DNA from: Paenibacillus donghaensis
GTDB taxonomy: Bacteria; Bacillota; Bacilli; Paenibacillales; Paenibacillaceae
Assembly (NCBI RefSeq): GCF_002192415.1
Contig: NZ_CP021780.1
Coordinates: forward strand, 1,674,001-1,738,000
Direction of reading: 5' to 3'
Length of the DNA: 64,000 nucleotides
Shown: piece by piece, positions 27,279 to 36,684 of the stretch
Layout of the letters: each line of letters starts with the position of its first letter
Numbering within the stretch: the stretch's first letter is position 1
The notes under the pieces: model-generated
Told to the model about the DNA's origin: nothing
The model's database searches: none
The model's input: the letters and a program-made list of their open reading frames with translations, nothing else
Translations under genes and position numbers: made by a program

Positions 27279-30200
27279 ATGAAACTATTGCGTAAAGTAA
27301 TGACGGCAAGTGACGAATTCTCCGGTGAGAAACAATATTGGGAACAGCAGCTGGCGGAGGATTTTGAAACAGGCGCTTTTCCTTATGATTATATTCAACA
27401 GCAGGAGGGAGAACTCCGGTATGAGACGTTCAACTTCCAGCTGGGCCAAGCAACTTCTTCCAAATTAATTACGATCAGCAACCATTCACACAAACGGCTG
27501 TTTGTTATCCTGCTGGCAGCCGTAAGATGTCTTCATTATAAGTATACCGCTGCTGAATTAGTATCCATCGGCACATCTATCTATAGGCAGGGCATGGATG
27601 CGGAGTTTGTTAACACAAGGCTGCCACTTATAGATCAAATCGATGGGCAATGGTTGTTTAAAGACTATCTGCTTAAGGTTAGAGAGACGATTCAGAATGC
27701 CTATCAGAATGCAAATTATCCAGTGGAATACTTGCTGGAGAATCTGAAAGGCGGCTGTTCCGAATTGTTTGATACCTCGGTGCTGCTGCTTAATATTCAT
27801 GACAGAAGTTATATCGGGGATGCGAATTCAAACCTTATATTCGCCTTTCTTGAAGATGAGGGATCAATTACCTGTCAGTTGGAATACAATGGTCACTTGT
27901 ACAAAAATCAGACGATCCAACGTCTTAGCGAGCATATGCTCCGTCTTTTTGAGGCGATTTCCGATAACATTCAAATCCGTATTGCAGATCTGGATCTACT
28001 ATCTTTGGAAGAGAAACAGCAAATTCTGGTGGAATTTAATTTAACTGAAGCCAGCTACCGGAAAGAGATAACAATTCACAGCCTGTTCGAGGAGCAGGTT
28101 GAGCTTACACCGGACCATATTGCTGTAGTTTCCGGCAATGAAGCCGTGTCTTACAAGGAATTGAACAACAGGGCTAATCAATTAGCGCGCATGTTGCGCA
28201 GCAAGGGTGTGGGGCCGGATCATATTGTGGCCATCATGGTCGAACGTTCGATCCACATGATCGTCGGGATCTTTGCCATTTTGAAGGCAGGTGGCGCTTA
28301 TTTGCCGATAGACCCTAATTATCCTGCCGAGCGAAAGCAATACATATTATCAGACAGCCGGGCGAATCTGCTGCTTGCTTACCGGGCTGGGTCTATACCT
28401 GCCGACTTTCAGGGCGAAGTGATCCAGCTTGAAGACCTGTCTTTATCCGGAATGGGAGAACAAAATCTGGGCCCGTTCAATAATTCCACAGATCTGTGTT
28501 ACCTGATTTATACTTCCGGTTCGACGGGAAGGCCAAAAGGTACGATGATTGAGCACCATTCCGTTATTAACCGGTTAAATTGGATGCAGAAGCAATATCC
28601 ATTAACGGAGACTGACGTTATTCTGCAGAAGACTCCGTTTACTTTCGATGTTTCGGTGTGGGAATTGTTCTGGTGGTCTTTTACAGGTTCAAGTGTATGC
28701 ATGCTCCAACCGGATGGGGAGAAAGATCCGTCCATCATCGCTGACACAATCAGCAAGCATAAAATAACGACAGCACATTTTGTCCCGTCCATGCTTTCTC
28801 CGTTTTTGGAATATGTGGAAAGCCATACCTGTGTGGATAAACTGAATACGTTAAGACAGGTGTTTGCAAGCGGAGAGGCTCTAAACTTTGTCCAGGTCCA
28901 GAGGTTCAACCAGTTGTGGAATGCATCCTTGGCAATCAAGCTGCATAATCTTTACGGTCCTACAGAAGCGTGTATTGACGTCTCTTATTTTGATTGCTCA
29001 GAGAGCACCTTGTACACCAGAGTACCCATTGGCAAGCCCATTGATAATACGAGGCTTTACGTCATGAACGGTTTGAAGCTTCAACCGGTAGGGCTTCCCG
29101 GAGAACTATGTATCTCCGGTGATGGACTGGCAAGGGGGTATCTGAATCGCCCTGAACTGACGAAGGAGAAGTTTATTCCGAATCCATTTCTTGACGGGGA
29201 GAGACTGTACAGGACAGGAGATTTGGTGAAATGGCTGCCAGACGGAAATCTTGAGTATGTGGGCCGAATGGATGATCAGGTTAAGATACGGGGAAACAGA
29301 ATTGAACTCGCAGAAATAGAAGCGGTCCTTCTGAAAGTACCACAGATCAAGGAAGCAGCTGTTGTCGTCAGAGAGGATAAAGATTCCACCAAGTCATTAT
29401 GCGCCTATTTCACAGCGCCGGTTCAACTAACAGCAATGGAGTTGAGAGGTTCCCTTGAAGTGATGCTGCCTGACTATATGATTCCTTCCTATTTCGTGCA
29501 ATTGAACAAGCTACCGGTTAACAACAACGGTAAGCTGGACCGCAAAGCACTGCCGGAGCTGGAATCCTATATCGTTACAGGTGGGATTTATGAGGCTCCC
29601 CGGAATGCTATAGAACAACAGCTTGTTCAAGCCTGGGTCCAAGTCCTTAGAATGGAGAAGATCGGAATCAATGATAGTTTTCTTGCTTTAGGTGGAGATT
29701 CCATAAAAGCAATGAAGATGATGTCGATTCTACACGACTATCATCTGAAGCTGGAAATGAAGGATTTGTTTCAATACCCAACAATTAAAGAATTAAGCTC
29801 CTATATTACAATCCCGATGAGAACTATAGATCAAGGTCCGGTGGAAGGTATCGTGAAGCTTACCCCTATACAAAGATGGTTCTTTGCACGGCAATCGGCA
29901 AATAAGAGTCACTTTAACCAATCCCTTCTTCTTTACCGGAAAGAGGGAATTGACGTTGAAGCAGCTGAACAAGCAATGAAACAATTGCTCCGGCATCATG
30001 ATGCGCTCCGTATGACCTATACATATGAAACTGGAAGATGGCAGCAATATAACAAAAAATTCGACGAAGATCTAATGACGCTGAAAACCATTGATCTCTG
30101 CGGGCATACCGATTACCCGTCTGAAATGAATGAAGAAGCTCACGGAGTCCAATCTGGGCTATCGATTCAGAATGGGCTGTTAGTGAAGCTATGTTTATTT

Positions 30201-33200
30201 AGAACAGACATTGGGGATTTCCTGCTCATCGTTATTCACCATCTGGTGGTTGACGGTGTTTCCTGGAGAATCATCCTTGAGGATTTCGCTTCCGGTTATG
30301 AACAATTTCTGCAGCAACAGGAGATTAAGCTTCCAAGTAAAACAGATTCTTATCAGGAATGGTCATCTTCTCTGGAAAAGTACGCACATAGTGAGGAGCT
30401 TGAGAAGGAAGCAGCTTATTGGGAGAGTGTAATAGGTTTCAGCGGTACTCAGCTGCCTAAAGATGGAATTCCAATAAGCAACTTTCAGTCGGATCAGAGT
30501 TCCGTTGCTGTCCAACTGAGCCGACCTGAAACGGACAAGCTGTTTAGAACGGCGCAACGAACATACGGGTTGGAATACAACGATGTTTTACTAACTGCTC
30601 TAGGGCTTGCCTTAAGGGATTGGACAGGGGACTGCCATTCGCTCATTGATCTGGAGGGCCACGGAAGAGAACAAGTTTGTGAGACCACGGAGATTTCAAG
30701 AACAGTCGGATGGTTTACGTCATTATTTCCTGTTCTCTTGCAGGTATCAGAGGATGGGGACATCGAAAAGAGCCTGTCAGCTGTTAAGATTATGTTGAAG
30801 CAAGTGCCGAACAGAGGCATTGGATATGGCATTCTGAAATATTTGAGCCCTGAATCTGAATCGGGATTAAGATTTGATGCCAAGCCGGATATTTGCTTTA
30901 ATTTCTTCGGGCAGCTTGACACGGAGCTGCATTCAAGTGGATTCAGCATCTCGGATCTGCCGGCCGGACAACTGATTGATCCTGAAGCCAAGCGGTTGTA
31001 TGCCCTTGATATGAACGCTGTCATATTGGAAGGCCAACTGAAGTTGCTTGTAGGCTACAACAGGGCGGAATTCACTCAGATAACCATTGAGCATTTTGCA
31101 GATCATATCATCAGTTATCTGAAGAGAATTTCCGATCATTGTGAAGCCGTGCAAGAGCTCTCTGCCGCACAGGGAGAGTTGGAGAATGAAGGTTCTGCCT
31201 CCATTTACCACAGGGCTGTGCTTAACCCTGAGGATATCGGCATACCTTTTCCTTTAACGGATGTTCAGATGGCCTATTTGATGGGTAGGGATACTCACTT
31301 CGAAATGGGTGGCATTTCAACACATTCCTATATGGAAATTGAAACGAAGCTCGATATCAAACGGCTGGAGCGCAGCCTCCAGAAAACAATCCAGAGACAT
31401 CCCATGCTCCGGGCAGTAATACATCCTGACGGCCAGCAGCAGATTCTTGAATCAGTTCCGGATTATGTAATACAAGTGAAGGATATCAGCGGTCTTCATA
31501 CAGACATCCAGCACGAGTGCATGGTGGAAGAACGGGAGCGCATGTCCCATTATATATTTAAGACGGATGAATGGCCATTGTTTGAACTGAAGGCTTATAA
31601 GCTCTCCGAGGATAGGAGTTATCTTTTTTTTGGACGTGATTTATTAATTGCCGATGCAGCGAGCATGCAGATCATCGGCAAGGATCTCATTGAATGGTAT
31701 ATCAATCCTGAGGCTGAACTGAAACAGTTGGAGTTCACCTTTCGGGATTACATTCTGGCCCATAGTGCATTCAAGAATTCCGAAGCCTATGCCATAGACA
31801 GAAAATACTGGCTCGACAAGCTTGAACATTTTCCCCAGGCGCCTGAGTTGCCAATGAAAAAACTAGCGGAGGCCTTCGAACCGCATTTCACAAGGTTCAG
31901 CAGCAGCATCACTAAGTCTGATTGGGACAAGCTGAAGGCAAAATCCAGACAGCATAATATTACTCCATCCGCATTGATCTGTACGGCTTACGCACGAGTG
32001 TTATCGTATTGGAGCAATCAGTCTGATCTAGCTGTCAATCTTACCGTATTCAACCGTTACCCCTTTCACATGGAGGTTAATGAGCTTGTCGGCGATTTCA
32101 CATCCGTTGTGTTGCTTGGGATGGAGCTTAACCCAGCGCACTCCTTCTGGGATAGCGCCAGGTATGTACAATCTATATTAATGGAAGCTCTAGAGCACAG
32201 GAATTATGACGGGATTGAATTGATCAGAGAATTCTCCAGATACAACAATCTTGGTACCAAAGCAGCAATGCCTATCGTATTCACAAGCTTATTGTTTGGC
32301 GATATGAATGGAAATGCGGATCACTTCAAGCAACTTGGCGAATTGAAGCTTGGGATTGGTCAAACGTCGCAGGTCTTCATCGATAATCAGGCCATGGAGC
32401 TCGATGGGAATCTTGAACTGTGGTTTGAGTTTGTGGATGAGCTGTTTGAGAGCAATGTGATTAAGTCCATTTTTGACCAGTACACCGGCGTATTGATGGG
32501 TTTGATAAATTCGGATGCTGAGTACAAGTTATGTCCGCCTGAATCTGATAAGGATCTCATTCTAACCTACAATCGCACAGCAGAGAATATAGAGCCGGAT
32601 ACATTGAACGGAATGTTTGCCAAACAAGTGGCCTTGACGCCTGACCAGATTGCTGTGATCTCGGGGGAGGTCAGCTTGACTTATCACGAACTGCATAGAA
32701 GAAGCAATAAGGTAGCGAATTATTTGAAACGCCAGGGAATTGGGAGGGACGACCGGATTGGCTTGTTAGCTGAACGTTGTATTCCTGCAATTGTGAATAT
32801 GCTGGGAATTTTGAAGACCGGAGCGGCTTATGTACCCATCGACCCTGAGTATCCTGAAGAACGCAAGAATTATATCCGAACCAACAGCGGCTGCAGAGCC
32901 ATACTGGGGCCAGAACTGTATGCAGATCACAACCTTGCAGTTGAAAGTGCTGAGTTTAATTCAGTTCATCATACGAAGGATATAGCTTACATCATATACA
33001 CTTCAGGAAGTACCGGAAAACCCAAAGGTGTTGTCATTTCCCACGCTGCTGTCTCCAATACTATATTGGACATGAACCGCAAATTTGCGGTTACGGAAAG
33101 AGATACTTTTATAGGACTTTCTTCTATGTGTTTTGATCTCTCGGTTTATGATGTGTTTGGAGCATTGAGTACCGGAGCAACTCTTGTCATGGTTTCCGAT

Positions 33201-36200
33201 CAGAGAGATACCGGCTTACTGTGGGATATGATGGATAGACATGATATTACGATCTGGAATTCCGTACCGGCAATCATGGATATGATGGTGGACAATCTGG
33301 AAGAACCCCTGGGAAGTACAGGGTTAAGGCTCGTACTTCTTAGCGGAGACCGGATTTCTCTGACCTTGCCAGGCAGGATCAAAACTGTTTTTGCGAATGC
33401 AGAGGTTGTTAGCCTTGGGGGGGCAACAGAGGTATCGATATGGTCGATTTATTACCCGATTAAGCAGGTGAGTGATGCTTGGAGAACTATACCATACGGC
33501 ATGCCGCTAGCGAACCAGAGCTTGTATGTACTGAATTTTACTATGGAGCTGTGTCCGGTTGGTGTACCGGGAGAGCTGTATATTGGCGGAGTTGGACTTG
33601 CTGAAGGATATGATAATGACAAGGACAAAACCAGACATGCGTTTATTCCTCATCCTGCACTGGGCAGCTTGTATCGTACAGGTGATTATGGAATGCTTCA
33701 CCGTGAAGGCTGGATCGAATTCCTCGGCAGACAGGATAATCAGGTTAAAATAAATGGCTATCGGATCGAATGCGATGAAATTGAGCGTAGTCTTATCAAA
33801 CATCCAGCCGTAAAACAAGCAGCAGTAATCGACCGTATGGATGCGCACGGCCATAAGTATTTATGCACATACTACAGTGCGAACACATCGCTTGGATCAT
33901 CCGAGCTAAAGCTGCATTTAGCTAAAGAACTTCCTCAATATATGATTCCTTCCAGTTATGTGTGGATGAATCGGATTCCGCTTACACCCAATGGCAAGGT
34001 TGATCGGAGATCTCTTCCAGAGCCTGAGGCACAGGATTATACGGATACTCAATATATTTCCCCAAGGAATGCAACAGAAGCTGAAGTTGCGGACATAGCT
34101 AAGGATTTACTCGGTTTGGAGAAGGTTAGCGTAACAGATAACTTCTTTGAGCTTGGTGGGGATTCCCTTCAGGCCCAGAACTTTATCAACAGAATCAATC
34201 GTAAGATGGGTGTGAGAATTCCTATTGTTACTCTCTTTAGAGAGCCGACTATCGAACAGATTAGTGAAACAATCCTGAATGGGAACCCAAGCCTCAAGGT
34301 TGTGGAGGCTGCCCCAACGACTCATGAGGCATCGGAAATGACATATTATTGGTCACCGGTAGCTCATTGGAGCCGCAGTGAACATGCAATCGACATTGAA
34401 ATGTATTCATATCAGGGGATTGCCTTAGATTTATTCCCAACACTGTATTTCATCGCGCAGAAAGGAACCACAGTTAACGAAATTCTGCAGGAGTTCTCTG
34501 ACTTGCATCCCGGAGATATCCGGAAATTCTTGAACGAATTGATTCAAAAGCGGGTGCTTGTGGACAAGATGCTGTCTTATCATGAAGTTTCGTATGTGCA
34601 GAGCAAATTTTTTAAGAATCCGTATGGAGAAGAATTGCTCTATGATGACGCAGCGTACCATGATTTCAAAGTCAAGCAATTGAACAGGGGCATTTCCAAA
34701 ACCGGAGCGAACAAAATTTTGCTTCATAGAACCTATGAATTGCCTTCATACATGAGTGAAAGACGTTCATACAGAGTATTTGATGAGAGCAGGAATATTC
34801 CTTTTGCGGATTTTTCCCAGATGCTGTCTGTATTTATGCAGCAGCGGGTTCAAGGGGAGATCACCTATTATTACGCCAGTGCCGGAGGACTCTATTCAAT
34901 TGATATCTTCGTTTATGTGAAGAAGAACAGGATTGAGGGAGTGAAGATGGGATTGTATTACTACAGTCCAATCGACAACAGCCTGCAGATTGTCAATGAT
35001 CAGGATGAACTACCTGTAGATACCCACTATCACACTAATAAGGCGATCTATAAATCCTCTGCATTCTCAATATTTATGATCTATAACGCGGGTGTGAACA
35101 TGCCTAAGTATGGATCCTTGGGTTATTTCTATGGCTGTATCGATACAGGAATCATGGTATCTTCACTGACACAGTCCGCTGAATTAGTAGATATCGGGTT
35201 ATGTTCGATAGGCGACCTGGATTTCAAGAAGATAGAGAAGCTGTTCTCCTTGAATGAGAATCAAACCTTTCTTCACACGATTGAAGGAGGGTTGAAGCCT
35301 GCATCCAAGGCAACACTGATACCGTATCAACAAGAGCTTTATCCGTTATCCTCGGCCCAGAAACGATTGTTTCTGTTGCAGTTTATGCAGCCGCAGAGTA
35401 TAGGATATAATATCCAGGATATCAAGATTATAGATGGGAAGCTTGATCTGGACAGAATCGAAGATACATTTGTGAGGCTGATAGATCGGCATGAGTCACT
35501 TCGCACTTCCTTTGAGACAGTTGATGGAGAGCCGATGCAGAGAATATGGCCATCGGTCGGCTTCAAAGTGGATTACTTTGAAGCAATGGACCAGGATTTG
35601 AATGGGTTGGTCAAGCAAATGGTCAAGCCCTTTGACTTGAACAGAGCGCCGTTGTTCCGGGTAGGGATTGTTTGCATCGGCAAAGACCGGCACATGCTTT
35701 TTCTGGATGTCCATCACATCATCTCAGATGGTACTTCGGCAGGCATCTTGATGAAGGATTTTCTCGCGCTTTTCTCGGGTACTGAACTACCGGAGCTGAA
35801 AATCCAGTATAAAGATTACTCCGTCTGGCACAACACATTTATACAGTCGGACGAGGTTGGACAGCAGGAGGAATTCTGGCTGAATTGCTTCTCAGGCACC
35901 CTACCTGTGCTGAATTTGCCGACAGATTATAAGAGGCCAGAAATGCAAAGTTATGAGGGAAATGTGGTCAAATTCAATGTGGACGAATGGGGAACGCAGA
36001 ATCTAAAGGGATTAGCGGCTGAAACAGGCTCCACCCTGTACATAGTCCTGCTTGCCGCCTTTTATATTCTGCTCTCCAAATATTCGGTCCAGGAAGATAT
36101 TATCGTAGGAACACCGATCGCGGGTCGGCTTCATAGTGATTTCGAGGACACCATAGGAATGTTCTCTAACATGATAGCGCTAAGAAACTATCCAGAGGGT

Positions 36201-36662
36201 CACAAGACATTCTCGGAGTTTCTGGAAGAGGTCAAGCAGAACTCATTACTTGCCTATGAGAATCAGAGTTACCCCTTCGAGGAGCTTGTCAATAAGCTGG
36301 GAATCAAAAGAGATGTGAGCAGAAACCCATTATTCAATACCGTATTTGTCCTTCAGAACGCTTACATCCCGCCTTTGCAGTACGATAACTTCAAAATAAT
36401 GGATTTTGCTTACAAGGACAGATCCGCTCTGTTCGACATCCTGCTCGAAGCCTATGAGCAATCCGGGCAACTATTCTTCAATTTCTACTATTGTGTGCAA
36501 TTGTTCACAGAGGATTCGGTCAATAGGATGGCGCAGGATTATTTGAAAATCGTTGCGAGCATCATGGGAAATCAAGACAGGAAACTCTCCGAGATTGAAA
36601 TTCTGGATACTAGCTTTAAAAAAACTTCCGCATTAAAGCAAAATATCAGCTTCAATTTCTAA
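27279..36662 (+). CDS. NRPS: partial C - A(Ser)-T-E - Cyc-A(Cys)-T-Ox - C
   Basis: A 3,127-residue NRPS. Residues 1-255 are only the C-terminal lobe of a C domain. A1 (about 265-760; Asp457) reads by hand as DVWHFSLIDK, a serine code; T has Ser808; E (about 855-1290) has HHLVVDGVSW, EGHGRE and RTVGWFTSLFPV, so D-Ser is expected. Next comes a heterocyclization domain (about 1325-1750) with the DxxxxDxxS motif DLLIADAAS (Asp1454). A2 reads DLYNLSLIWK, the cysteine code, then T (Ser in LGGDSLQA near 2295). Residues about 2356-2675 are a SagB-like FMN oxidase (SERRSYRVF near 2493), which would turn the thiazoline into a thiazole. A C domain (about 2687-3110, HHIISDG) ends the chain and serves the first Thr of the next protein. 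The start is preceded by AAGGGGG. Confidence 0.93.
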   Translation: MKLLRKVMTASDEFSGEKQYWEQQLAEDFETGAFPYDYIQQQEGELRYETFNFQLGQATSSKLITISNHSHKRLFVILLAAVRCLHYKYTAAELVSIGTSIYRQGMDAEFVNTRLPLIDQIDGQWLFKDYLLKVRETIQNAYQNANYPVEYLLENLKGGCSELFDTSVLLLNIHDRSYIGDANSNLIFAFLEDEGSITCQLEYNGHLYKNQTIQRLSEHMLRLFEAISDNIQIRIADLDLLSLEEKQQILVEFNLTEASYRKEITIHSLFEEQVELTPDHIAVVSGNEAVSYKELNNRANQLARMLRSKGVGPDHIVAIMVERSIHMIVGIFAILKAGGAYLPIDPNYPAERKQYILSDSRANLLLAYRAGSIPADFQGEVIQLEDLSLSGMGEQNLGPFNNSTDLCYLIYTSGSTGRPKGTMIEHHSVINRLNWMQKQYPLTETDVILQKTPFTFDVSVWELFWWSFTGSSVCMLQPDGEKDPSIIADTISKHKITTAHFVPSMLSPFLEYVESHTCVDKLNTLRQVFASGEALNFVQVQRFNQLWNASLAIKLHNLYGPTEACIDVSYFDCSESTLYTRVPIGKPIDNTRLYVMNGLKLQPVGLPGELCISGDGLARGYLNRPELTKEKFIPNPFLDGERLYRTGDLVKWLPDGNLEYVGRMDDQVKIRGNRIELAEIEAVLLKVPQIKEAAVVVREDKDSTKSLCAYFTAPVQLTAMELRGSLEVMLPDYMIPSYFVQLNKLPVNNNGKLDRKALPELESYIVTGGIYEAPRNAIEQQLVQAWVQVLRMEKIGINDSFLALGGDSIKAMKMMSILHDYHLKLEMKDLFQYPTIKELSSYITIPMRTIDQGPVEGIVKLTPIQRWFFARQSANKSHFNQSLLLYRKEGIDVEAAEQAMKQLLRHHDALRMTYTYETGRWQQYNKKFDEDLMTLKTIDLCGHTDYPSEMNEEAHGVQSGLSIQNGLLVKLCLFRTDIGDFLLIVIHHLVVDGVSWRIILEDFASGYEQFLQQQEIKLPSKTDSYQEWSSSLEKYAHSEELEKEAAYWESVIGFSGTQLPKDGIPISNFQSDQSSVAVQLSRPETDKLFRTAQRTYGLEYNDVLLTALGLALRDWTGDCHSLIDLEGHGREQVCETTEISRTVGWFTSLFPVLLQVSEDGDIEKSLSAVKIMLKQVPNRGIGYGILKYLSPESESGLRFDAKPDICFNFFGQLDTELHSSGFSISDLPAGQLIDPEAKRLYALDMNAVILEGQLKLLVGYNRAEFTQITIEHFADHIISYLKRISDHCEAVQELSAAQGELENEGSASIYHRAVLNPEDIGIPFPLTDVQMAYLMGRDTHFEMGGISTHSYMEIETKLDIKRLERSLQKTIQRHPMLRAVIHPDGQQQILESVPDYVIQVKDISGLHTDIQHECMVEERERMSHYIFKTDEWPLFELKAYKLSEDRSYLFFGRDLLIADAASMQIIGKDLIEWYINPEAELKQLEFTFRDYILAHSAFKNSEAYAIDRKYWLDKLEHFPQAPELPMKKLAEAFEPHFTRFSSSITKSDWDKLKAKSRQHNITPSALICTAYARVLSYWSNQSDLAVNLTVFNRYPFHMEVNELVGDFTSVVLLGMELNPAHSFWDSARYVQSILMEALEHRNYDGIELIREFSRYNNLGTKAAMPIVFTSLLFGDMNGNADHFKQLGELKLGIGQTSQVFIDNQAMELDGNLELWFEFVDELFESNVIKSIFDQYTGVLMGLINSDAEYKLCPPESDKDLILTYNRTAENIEPDTLNGMFAKQVALTPDQIAVISGEVSLTYHELHRRSNKVANYLKRQGIGRDDRIGLLAERCIPAIVNMLGILKTGAAYVPIDPEYPEERKNYIRTNSGCRAILGPELYADHNLAVESAEFNSVHHTKDIAYIIYTSGSTGKPKGVVISHAAVSNTILDMNRKFAVTERDTFIGLSSMCFDLSVYDVFGALSTGATLVMVSDQRDTGLLWDMMDRHDITIWNSVPAIMDMMVDNLEEPLGSTGLRLVLLSGDRISLTLPGRIKTVFANAEVVSLGGATEVSIWSIYYPIKQVSDAWRTIPYGMPLANQSLYVLNFTMELCPVGVPGELYIGGVGLAEGYDNDKDKTRHAFIPHPALGSLYRTGDYGMLHREGWIEFLGRQDNQVKINGYRIECDEIERSLIKHPAVKQAAVIDRMDAHGHKYLCTYYSANTSLGSSELKLHLAKELPQYMIPSSYVWMNRIPLTPNGKVDRRSLPEPEAQDYTDTQYISPRNATEAEVADIAKDLLGLEKVSVTDNFFELGGDSLQAQNFINRINRKMGVRIPIVTLFREPTIEQISETILNGNPSLKVVEAAPTTHEASEMTYYWSPVAHWSRSEHAIDIEMYSYQGIALDLFPTLYFIAQKGTTVNEILQEFSDLHPGDIRKFLNELIQKRVLVDKMLSYHEVSYVQSKFFKNPYGEELLYDDAAYHDFKVKQLNRGISKTGANKILLHRTYELPSYMSERRSYRVFDESRNIPFADFSQMLSVFMQQRVQGEITYYYASAGGLYSIDIFVYVKKNRIEGVKMGLYYYSPIDNSLQIVNDQDELPVDTHYHTNKAIYKSSAFSIFMIYNAGVNMPKYGSLGYFYGCIDTGIMVSSLTQSAELVDIGLCSIGDLDFKKIEKLFSLNENQTFLHTIEGGLKPASKATLIPYQQELYPLSSAQKRLFLLQFMQPQSIGYNIQDIKIIDGKLDLDRIEDTFVRLIDRHESLRTSFETVDGEPMQRIWPSVGFKVDYFEAMDQDLNGLVKQMVKPFDLNRAPLFRVGIVCIGKDRHMLFLDVHHIISDGTSAGILMKDFLALFSGTELPELKIQYKDYSVWHNTFIQSDEVGQQEEFWLNCFSGTLPVLNLPTDYKRPEMQSYEGNVVKFNVDEWGTQNLKGLAAETGSTLYIVLLAAFYILLSKYSVQEDIIVGTPIAGRLHSDFEDTIGMFSNMIALRNYPEGHKTFSEFLEEVKQNSLLAYENQSYPFEELVNKLGIKRDVSRNPLFNTVFVLQNAYIPPLQYDNFKIMDFAYKDRSALFDILLEAYEQSGQLFFNFYYCVQLFTEDSVNRMAQDYLKIVASIMGNQDRKLSEIEILDTSFKKTSALKQNISFNF

Positions 36663-36684
36663 TAGGGAGGAGCACGAATACTAG

